Source: an uncultured Lachnospiraceae bacterium (GTDB lineage Bacteria > Bacillota > Clostridia > Lachnospirales > Lachnospiraceae). Taken from it: a DNA stretch of 40,763 bases. The stretch lies in the NCBI GenBank assembly GCA_902799015.1, contig CADBZI010000037.1, positions 1 through 40,763 of the forward strand. Reading direction: 5' to 3'. Position numbers and translations under genes: made by a program. Below are positions 17,248 to 24,168 of this stretch, one piece after another. Each line of letters begins with the position of its first letter. Within the stretch, counting starts at the first letter, position 1. The notes beneath the pieces were generated by a model that searched no databases, was not told where the DNA came from, and saw only the letters and a program-made list of their open reading frames with translations.

Positions 17248-19980
17248 TCAGCGTGCGGACTTCAGCAGCTTTTTCAGAGGCTCCTTAAATGGAATATTCG
17301 CCTCCGACAGCTTCCGCGCCATACGGTAAGAGGTCGTGCTCTTCAGCATCTCAAGCGATCCTGCCAGCATCTCGTTCTCTTCCCTGAGCCGGTTCATCTG
17401 CGCTGCCTGGCCGCTTCCCTTTACGAGCGGATTCGCCATGGCAAATCCCTCCAGAAGAAAATCAGGATCCTGATCCCTGCGTCTGGTTACCACCACAGGC
17501 ATCGGAGGAACCATGCACGCATCATACAGGGCGCGATAAGCATCATTCATCTGTGCAACACTTCTGCCTGCGGTCGCGCGGACATTCTTTTTCTTCTCCT
17601 CCAGTTCCTCCGGATGTTTCCGGATGTGCGCAAGCAGATCTCTGACCTCAGCTCCGGATGCGCCGGCCCGAAGCAGCCATCCGCCGGAAGATGCACGGAT
17701 TCGCTCTCCTACCGCCCCCAGATCCGTCCCGATCACCGGAATGGAACAGGCCCATGCTTCGGACAAAGTATAACAGAAGGTTTCCGCCCAGAGCGGCAGG
17801 ATCAGCGCCACGTCAATCCGGCTCGCTTCCAGAAGATCATAGATATCATCCTTCTGGTAAACCCCTGAAAAACAGACATTGTCCGGCGTCTTCACAGAAC
17901 GGATCGCCGGATCGCCTACCTCCCCGTAAACATACAGACGGAAGGAGGAATCATTGGATGTCATCAGCTCTTTCAGAACGCCGGATCCCTTTGCCGGCGT
18001 CACACCGCCAAGATAAGCAACCTGCAATATGCTGCCGTCAGATTTTTCCTGTTTCCACACAGTGCGGTAGATCCGCCCGTCTGTCCAGACATTTTCTCCT
18101 TCCCGGATCAGAAGCCTGATCCGGATACGCCCTTCCTTTAAGCCGGGAACCCGGAACACCGCATGAATCCCGCTCCACAGATAGTCCGGCTGTGCGGTCG
18201 CTGTAGCGACATCAGGGCGTGCATGTTTGCGCACCTCCATACAGAAGACTTTTCCGTCCGGCCCTGTCACTTCGATTAATATCGATGTTTCTGCGCTGCG
18301 CACTCCCTCAAGATATGCCCACCCTGAGATATAATGAAAGCTGCCCCCGTCTCCGGGCATCTGATCAAGCCTGGAATGCATCCGGTCTGTCCGCTGCACT
18401 CTGTCAGGCGTCCTGACCCGGACAGTTCCGGAAGAAACCCGGTCAATTCCGTGTGGAATCACTACACTTCTTGCTTCCAGCGAAGGGAAGACCTCACACA
18501 TAATCCTTTTCGCGCTCTCTGACGGAAAGATCAGCTTCTGGCAGCACAGCAGCGCACGTTCATTTTCCTCTCGCAGACACTTCGCACAGCCCGCGTCCGT
18601 GGGATTCAGGAACCGGTCCGTCATCGGGCAGAATTCTCCGGACGGCTGCAGAAGCTTTGTCGTCGGACAGGCATAATAGTAGTCATGCAAGGTTGCAAGC
18701 ACCGGAATCTCCAGTTTTCTGCACACATGGAAAATATCCAGGGAAAGCCCCTGCGTATGATGCACATGAACCAGATCAATCGAGAAAGAAGACAAAATAG
18801 AGGTCAGCACCTGTTCAAGATGCTCATCATAATAGACCGGGAAAGGTTCCTCGCTTCCGATCGGAAACTTCAGGGAGATAAGCTTTGACCCTGCATCCGC
18901 GCTTTCCTCTTCCTGCAGAAGCTCCCATTCCGGAAGCCCTTTATCCTCCAGATAGATGGTCAGCCGGAGCGCATCCTTGTCCCTGGAGCACACGAAGACG
19001 TTCGCGTCCTTTTTTGCTCCGGCAACCAGATCCCGTACGTGGAGCTGTGTTCCGCCGATGCTGTGATGGGCGATCTGGCGGAAGTCAAGGTGCAGAAAAT
19101 AAAGAAGGTTCCGCTTCCCGTTGTCGAGGCACTGATGCAGCAGAAGATTGTCCCGGATCTCGGAATCCGGATTCTCCCGGCAGTAGGCATCATTCGCCTC
19201 CATGAAATGCGGATAGCGTTTTCTCAGGATCTTCTCATGTTCCTCGATCAGTCTTCGCTTCTCTTCCGTCTGAAAGGAAGCGGTTCCCTTGTGATAGATG
19301 AACGTATCGTCACACAGCACATGGGTAAAGCCCAGCATGGAGCAGCGGAAACAGAAGTCGTTTTCCTCCCCGTACCCGCGGCCAAACGTTTTCTCATCAA
19401 ATGCGCCCGCCTGCAGGAAGGCCTCCTGGCAAACATACATGCAGAAGCCGACTCCGACACACACGCGCGGATAGCGGTGGAGAGATACCCGCTCCACCAG
19501 CTCTGCATAGGAATCCGGTGTATATCCCTCCGGAAGCGGATTGTCCTTCAAGAATACCGGAACGGACGCAAGGGTTGCCGCATTGGACAGCGGCGTCACG
19601 GTCGCAATACGCTTTGAACGGTGTGCGCAGGATTGAAGTTTTTCCACCCAGCCTGCTGTTACGATCGTATCCGAGTTCAAAAGGATGGTATCACGGTCAG
19701 ACCAGAAAAGCCCCTTGTTGACATTTGCGGAAAAGCCCAGGTTCTTCTCGTTGAAGAGGGCAATCATGCCATGCTCCGCATGCACATCCCTCCCGGCGCA
19801 CACCTGGCTCAGAACATCTCTTACGCGCTTGTCCGGACTGCAGTCATCGATCAGAAGGACCCGGTGCCTGGAAAGATCTGTATTTCTTCTCAGGCTATCG
19901 ATGCAAAGCAGCAGATCCTCATACCCATTGTAGATGGGGACGACGATATCTACCGCACTGTGAATGCTGTTTCTGCCCAT
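17248..19980 (-). CDS. Bifunctional glycosyltransferase: GT2 domain plus GT4 domain with an inserted beta-rich domain
   Basis: 910 residues. A GT2 domain fills about 8-260 (DIVVPIYNGYEDLLLC, LLIDDCSPD, ILLNSDTIV, GFCMYVCQEAF, GYGEENDFCFRC). A GT-B/GT4 part follows: the N-terminal lobe at about 290-515 (HSIGGTQLHVRDLV, DLVHVHHTQGL, LATLHDYYYACPTTK, VVIPHGID) and the C-terminal lobe at about 650-800 (VAYLGGVTPAKGSGVL, ILPLWAETFCYTLSEAWACS, VIGTDLGAVGE). Between the lobes, about 545-640, lies a beta-rich insert (SGWAYLEG, ILIEVTGPDG, IHAVFRVPGL) of unknown role. A coiled tail and a basic C-terminus end the protein. It probably adds two sugars in succession. It is 18 bases downstream of the methyltransferase frame. 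Confidence 0.88.
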   Translation of the reverse strand: MGRNSIHSAVDIVVPIYNGYEDLLLCIDSLRRNTDLSRHRVLLIDDCSPDKRVRDVLSQVCAGRDVHAEHGMIALFNEKNLGFSANVNKGLFWSDRDTILLNSDTIVTAGWVEKLQSCAHRSKRIATVTPLSNAATLASVPVFLKDNPLPEGYTPDSYAELVERVSLHRYPRVCVGVGFCMYVCQEAFLQAGAFDEKTFGRGYGEENDFCFRCSMLGFTHVLCDDTFIYHKGTASFQTEEKRRLIEEHEKILRKRYPHFMEANDAYCRENPDSEIRDNLLLHQCLDNGKRNLLYFLHLDFRQIAHHSIGGTQLHVRDLVAGAKKDANVFVCSRDKDALRLTIYLEDKGLPEWELLQEEESADAGSKLISLKFPIGSEEPFPVYYDEHLEQVLTSILSSFSIDLVHVHHTQGLSLDIFHVCRKLEIPVLATLHDYYYACPTTKLLQPSGEFCPMTDRFLNPTDAGCAKCLREENERALLCCQKLIFPSESAKRIMCEVFPSLEARSVVIPHGIDRVSSGTVRVRTPDRVQRTDRMHSRLDQMPGDGGSFHYISGWAYLEGVRSAETSILIEVTGPDGKVFCMEVRKHARPDVATATAQPDYLWSGIHAVFRVPGLKEGRIRIRLLIREGENVWTDGRIYRTVWKQEKSDGSILQVAYLGGVTPAKGSGVLKELMTSNDSSFRLYVYGEVGDPAIRSVKTPDNVCFSGVYQKDDIYDLLEASRIDVALILPLWAETFCYTLSEAWACSIPVIGTDLGAVGERIRASSGGWLLRAGASGAEVRDLLAHIRKHPEELEEKKKNVRATAGRSVAQMNDAYRALYDACMVPPMPVVVTRRRDQDPDFLLEGFAMANPLVKGSGQAAQMNRLREENEMLAGSLEMLKSTTSYRMARKLSEANIPFKEPLKKLLKSAR

Positions 19981-19998
19981 ACTCCCACCCTTTCTCTT

Positions 19999-20526
19999 TC
20001 ACGAAGTTCTGAATTGCCTGGCGGCGCGGCGCGCCGCGCGGCCCAACACGCCCAGGCGGGACTGCCGCAGCAGTTCCTGGCTTTTGGAAAGTGCCCAGTA
20101 AATGTCCTTTGTTTTCACCTTCCCGAAGAGGTGGATCTTCGCAGGAATCTGATCAAAGCTCAGCCGGTAAGCGGGATCCATCGTAAGAAACACTTCACCG
20201 TTTTTATGAATCGCGGATGCATTCATCGCTTTGAGTTTTCCCTGCTCAGCCGAAAGGTCACAGATGCAGGCCGTTCCTTCCAGAGGATCAAAGCGCAGTG
20301 CCCGGATCTCTTCCGGCTTTTCCAGATCAAATGTGACATCGTACGCTCCTTTCTCCAGAACCACATCCCTGTGAAGGGCTTCTTCCTCGCGGAACCCGTT
20401 TCCGCGGTCTGTGTAGAGCGTCGCTGTCAGGCGGACATTCTCTCCGGACCACTGTAGGTCCTTCAGATCCGCCTTTCTGGCAGGGACCGCATACAGCCCC
20501 AGCTGATTTGATCCCGAATTCCTCCA
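19999..20526 (-). pseudogene. C-terminal beta-rich domain of the methyltransferase-kinase protein, in a shifted frame
   Basis: About 170 codons in the +1 frame relative to the upstream methyltransferase gene, read from about 20520 to the stop at 19999. The protein-like run begins at NQLGLYAVPARKADLK and continues through LYTDRGNGFREEE, YDVTFDLEKPEEIRALRFDP, ICDLSAEQGKLKAM and a basic end (GRAARRAARQFRTS). It has no credible start of its own: the open frame upstream of it is antiframe to the well-conserved methyltransferase part. The simplest reading is one gene of about 680 codons (19999-22036) broken by a one-base gain near 20505-20522. A sequencing error is possible. Confidence 0.7.
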
Positions 20527-22036
20527 GAAGCTGCCCGACGGGAAGCGTCCGCTCCATCTCCTTTCTGGAGGAATACAGCTCATTGACAGCACGCCACAGG
20601 AGGAACAGGGCAGGGACAGGCGTTTTTGTGATCCACTCCCCGTCAATGACCTTCTCATGGTCCCCGTCCCGGAAGATGTTGTCAAGAATCAGGTCAAGGT
20701 TCGCCGGACTTACCATGCAAAGATCCGTATCCGGACGTGCAGGGCCAAACAGCTTCGTGAATTCTTCCGTATATTCACAGCCGTCCTGCGCGTTGTCCAA
20801 GATCCGGTCCAGAAGCAGCCGGAAGGCTTCCCGGATCGAAGAAGCATCCGCCTTAAGACACTGCGCAAGGCTTTTTGTCTCAAGGAACGGATACACGATG
20901 GATCCGTCTTCTTGCAGATCGCCTTTCAGAAGCGGCATCGCTGTTTTGCCGGAGGACACCTTTCCGTCCTGTGCTTCCTCCCATTCATGCATGCGGAGAA
21001 GATGCAGCTTTGCTTCCTCGCAAAGAGGACTCTTCACGACATATTTTGAACCGTCCTTCCGCCTCCTGATCACAGTCTGAATCCGAAAGGCGGGGCTGCG
21101 GTCTGCACTGATCTTGGCATAGAGCACCTCGTCGCGTACATGGGCCTTACGGGCTTTCTCTGAGCCTGCTTCGATCAGGAAGGAGTTCATGAAGCTTTCC
21201 ATCACACCTTCCTGCACAAGACTCTGTGCCATCTCCTGCTCATTGAACAATTCCAGACGTTTTTCATCGAAATTCCACGCGTTTTTCCCGAATGCGTCCG
21301 CACGGAGCGTCTCTTTTGTGAAGATCTCATTCGGAAATTTATAATCCGGATAGGGATAGAAGTATCGCCGGTACGAAAGGCCGCAGCACTCGCAAAGCTG
21401 CTCCCATTCCGCCCTCGAGAAGGTCCGGACAGAGGAATTCTCCGGATACTGTTTCAAGCCTTCCATGTAATTCTCTGTGTGATCCTCAGGAGCGCCGGAG
21501 AAATACTTTAATCCCAGACGGTTCTCGATCGCGATCAGCAAAAGACCATCTTCCTTCAGATAACCGGCGCAGTGCTTCAAAAAGGTTCCGTACGGATCCG
21601 TTCCTTCCGTGAAGGAGCCGGCATACTCGAATACGCCGTTCAGAATAACGTAATCAAATGGTCTGTCGAAATGCATGTCATTCAGATTCCCGACCATGAT
21701 CGTGAGATTGTCAAATCTCTTATTCCGCTCGAAATTGATCTTTGCCCTTAACCGTGAAAGCTCCACGCTCGTCACATGGCCGCATCTGCGGCACAGGAGG
21801 GATGTGATCGCCCCCGGTCCCGCGCCGATCTCCAGAACCGATGCATTCTTCTCGAAGTCATACCAGGACAGGATATTTTCCCTGACGTTTGAGAGATGGT
21901 ATAAAACAGAAAATGACCTGTCTCCGGACTCCTCCAGGCTCTTTCCTTCCTGTACAATCTGAAGGATCCTCTCCTCCACACTGCCATCCGAATACTGATC
22001 ATCTCCAATGTAATACTGTGTATCGAACTGTGCCAT
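20327..22036 (-). CDS. Class I SAM methyltransferase with a kinase-like second domain (frameshifted near its end)
   Basis: 569 residues as read. About 1-260 is a class I SAM methyltransferase: VLEIGAGPGAI (68-78), TSVEL (89-93), DYVILNGVFEYA and LLLIAIENRLGLKYFSG. About 300-500 shows kinase-like motifs in order: VVK with Lys335, MHEWEEA, hinge-like YPFLETKSL, DLILDN (Asp448, Asn453) and VIDGEW (Asp465). After about residue 509 the frame turns into an implausible Arg/Pro/Gly-rich run, while the expected continuation lies in another frame (19999-20526). MT plus kinase is the layout of WbdD, which caps ABC-exported O-antigen chains; a capping role here is inference. The ATG overlaps the stop of the ABC ATPase gene (TAATG). 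Confidence 0.75.
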   Translation of the reverse strand: MAQFDTQYYIGDDQYSDGSVEERILQIVQEGKSLEESGDRSFSVLYHLSNVRENILSWYDFEKNASVLEIGAGPGAITSLLCRRCGHVTSVELSRLRAKINFERNKRFDNLTIMVGNLNDMHFDRPFDYVILNGVFEYAGSFTEGTDPYGTFLKHCAGYLKEDGLLLIAIENRLGLKYFSGAPEDHTENYMEGLKQYPENSSVRTFSRAEWEQLCECCGLSYRRYFYPYPDYKFPNEIFTKETLRADAFGKNAWNFDEKRLELFNEQEMAQSLVQEGVMESFMNSFLIEAGSEKARKAHVRDEVLYAKISADRSPAFRIQTVIRRRKDGSKYVVKSPLCEEAKLHLLRMHEWEEAQDGKVSSGKTAMPLLKGDLQEDGSIVYPFLETKSLAQCLKADASSIREAFRLLLDRILDNAQDGCEYTEEFTKLFGPARPDTDLCMVSPANLDLILDNIFRDGDHEKVIDGEWITKTPVPALFLLWRAVNELYSSRKEMERTLPVGQLLEEFGIKSAGAVCGPCQKGGSEGPTVVRRECPPDSDALHRPRKRVPRGRSPSQGCGSGERSVRCHI

Positions 22037-23346
22037 TATTCCTCCGGATCCAGCACGCAGGTGCTGTTCATGTCATAATATCCCACCGTGTCCCTGGAAG
22101 AGACAACCGTGAGAGAGATCACATCATACAGGCGGTGAAAGACACGGAACATTCCGTCCTGATACCCGGTGCAGCCGAGGGACAGAAGATACTCCCCTCC
22201 CTGCAGATCGATCCTCTGCGTAAAGGTGACAATATGCTCATCGCCGCTGTGCATGGTCGGAACCGGGATCTTCTCCATCGTCGTATTCGTTCCGCAGATC
22301 TCGATTCCCTTCAGATTCTTGATGGTGAACGCAAAGATCGGCTCCAGCACCGTCTCGCGGGCACGAATGCGCATCTTTACCGTGCATTCCGATCCCTTGA
22401 TGAAATTCGAGGTCGGAAGGCCTTTCTCATCATACAGTCCGTAGTCGATGATCTCAGCATTCTTTTCCCCGTACTCCACCAGACTTGGATTGACCGGGAA
22501 CTGATCTCTCCAGCGATTTTCGCCGGACTTCAGCGCCTGTCCGCCCTCTTCGGACGAGGTGGCGGCAGCATCTGCTGTCCCGGAGCCTTTGTGAAACTGG
22601 TCCACCAGCACCTTTTTGTAGATATCGATTGCTTCTTTCGGAGTCCCTTCGTATACCTTGTCTCCCTGGTTCAGCAGGATCGCCCGGTCACAGTACCTGG
22701 AGATTGCGCTCAGATCATGGGAAACGAAAAGAATGGTCTTTCCCTCCCGCTTGAAGTCCTCAAACTTCCGGTAGCATTTTGACTGGAAAAACACATCTCC
22801 GACAGAAAGCGCCTCGTCAACAATCAGGATCTCGGGATCTATGTTGATGGCCACCGCAAACGCGAGCCGCACAAACATGCCGCTCGAATAGCTCTTGACC
22901 GGCTGGGTGATGTAGTCCCCGATATCCGCGAAATCAATGATGGACTGAAGTCTTTGATCGATTTCTTCTTTTGAAAACCCGATCATGGTTCCGTTCAGAT
23001 AGATGTTCTCGATGCCGGTGTATTCCATATTGAATCCCGCACCAAGCTCAAGCAGCGCACTGATCCGCCCGTCTACCTCGATCTTTCCCTCGGTGGGCGT
23101 CAGCACGCCGGTAATCAGCTTCAGCATCGTTGACTTTCCGGATCCGTTGGTTCCGATAATGCCAACCGTTTCCCCCCGCTTCACCTCAAAGCTCACGCCG
23201 TTGAGCGCATGCTTTTCCTTATAATTTTTTCTGAAATCAAGCCCCAGAGACTCCCACAGCCGGTCCCTCTGCCGTTTGTACAGACGGTAATTCTTTGTTA
23301 CATTCTGTACACGGATGACCGGCTTCTCTTTGTTTGTATCTGTCAT
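22036..23346 (-). CDS. Polysaccharide ABC exporter, ATP-binding subunit (TagH/Wzt type)
   Basis: 436 residues. The ATPase domain (about 10-250) has Walker A (GTNGSGKST), signature (YSSGMFVRLAFA), Walker B (ILIVDEAL) and the switch His (VSHDLSAI). LELGAGFNMEYTGIENIYLNG is spread over about 97-117 and is typical of the O-antigen/teichoic acid export subgroup. A C-terminal extension (about 290-436) is beta-rich (CTVKMRIRARE, FAFTIKNLKGIEICGTNT, GEYLLSLGCTGY) and resembles the Wzt C-terminal substrate-reading domain. It pairs with the permease at 23371, drives export of the finished glycan, and is translationally coupled to the methyltransferase gene by a shared A. Confidence 0.93.
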   Translation of the reverse strand: MTDTNKEKPVIRVQNVTKNYRLYKRQRDRLWESLGLDFRKNYKEKHALNGVSFEVKRGETVGIIGTNGSGKSTMLKLITGVLTPTEGKIEVDGRISALLELGAGFNMEYTGIENIYLNGTMIGFSKEEIDQRLQSIIDFADIGDYITQPVKSYSSGMFVRLAFAVAINIDPEILIVDEALSVGDVFFQSKCYRKFEDFKREGKTILFVSHDLSAISRYCDRAILLNQGDKVYEGTPKEAIDIYKKVLVDQFHKGSGTADAAATSSEEGGQALKSGENRWRDQFPVNPSLVEYGEKNAEIIDYGLYDEKGLPTSNFIKGSECTVKMRIRARETVLEPIFAFTIKNLKGIEICGTNTTMEKIPVPTMHSGDEHIVTFTQRIDLQGGEYLLSLGCTGYQDGMFRVFHRLYDVISLTVVSSRDTVGYYDMNSTCVLDPEE

Positions 23347-23370
23347 AACTCTTCCCTGTACACAGCTTTT

Positions 23371-24168
23371 CTACAGTACATCCGCGAAATGTCCTCTGCT
23401 TCTGCGGAATGTTTTCACGCCCCACAGATAAACCAGCGCCGTGAACGCCCAGAAGTATGCTGTGAGAAGCGGGTGCTCCCAGAATCCTTTGTGCAGGACA
23501 AAGGTATCGCGATAGCCATAAACGATGTAATACATCGGATTCATCTTAAAAAGAATGACAAGCCATTTCGGCAGTCCGATGGAAGTAAGATTCCACATGA
23601 TCGGGGTGGCCCATACGCCGATCTGGAGAACGATTGCCACCAGCTGCTCCATGTCACGAAACAGAACCGTGATTGCACTGGTGCCGTAGCTCAGGCTCAG
23701 AACCATAAGAAACATGCAGAACGTGTAGTAAAAGACCTGAAGGGTGAAAAGCCCCGGAAACTTTCCGTACACACAGTACAAAAGCCAGGTCAGCGCCACA
23801 AAGAAAGCATGTACATACAATGCGCTGACTGCCTTGACAATCGGCAGGATCTCAATCCGGAACACCACCTTCTTGACAAGATAGCTGTACTCAATCAGGG
23901 ATTTCGTCCCGCCCTGCAGCGCATCATTAAAATAAAACCACGGCACAAGTCCGGCCAGCATCCACAAGATAAACGGCACGCCGTCCACCTGTGCGGTCTG
24001 CCTCAGTCCGACCTGAAAGACAAACCAGTAGACCAGTACCGTCACAACAGGCTGAACCAGCGCCCACACCACACCCAGATAGGAACCGGCAAACTTTTTG
24101 CGGAAATCATTTTTAGCAAGCGGCCAGATCAGGCGCCGCTGTGTGATCAGTAATTTCAGCATAGACAT
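23371..24168 (-). CDS. Polysaccharide ABC exporter, permease subunit (TagG/Wzm type)
   Basis: 265 residues, with an ABC-2 type permease fold and about six membrane helices. The N-terminus (RLIWPLAKNDFRKKFAGSYLGVVWALVQP) is spread over about 12-40 and is typical of TagG/Wzm/RgpC proteins. MLAGLVPWFYFNDALQGG, LVKKVVFRIEILPIV and MWNLTSIGLP are further family segments. It forms the membrane channel for the lipid-linked polysaccharide. The ATG follows directly on the stop of the phosphoglycosyltransferase gene, and the ATPase gene follows after 24 bases. No Wzx/Wzy pair is present, which supports the ABC-dependent pathway. Confidence 0.93.
   Translation of the reverse strand: MSMLKLLITQRRLIWPLAKNDFRKKFAGSYLGVVWALVQPVVTVLVYWFVFQVGLRQTAQVDGVPFILWMLAGLVPWFYFNDALQGGTKSLIEYSYLVKKVVFRIEILPIVKAVSALYVHAFFVALTWLLYCVYGKFPGLFTLQVFYYTFCMFLMVLSLSYGTSAITVLFRDMEQLVAIVLQIGVWATPIMWNLTSIGLPKWLVILFKMNPMYYIVYGYRDTFVLHKGFWEHPLLTAYFWAFTALVYLWGVKTFRRSRGHFADVL

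Noticed and set aside
20024-20039. 16-base perfect GC palindrome
   Set aside because: It lies in the coding part for a basic Ala/Arg tail (GRAARRAARQF) and is explained by GC-rich Arg and Ala codons.
20500-20526. Programmed frameshift like that of prfB
   Set aside because: No CTTTGA-type slippery stop or upstream Shine-Dalgarno-like stimulator was seen at the junction, so a plain indel or sequence error is more likely.
17248-22036. CRISPR or tandem repeats in the long glycan genes
   Set aside because: No regularly spaced direct repeats were found; similarity is at protein motif level only.
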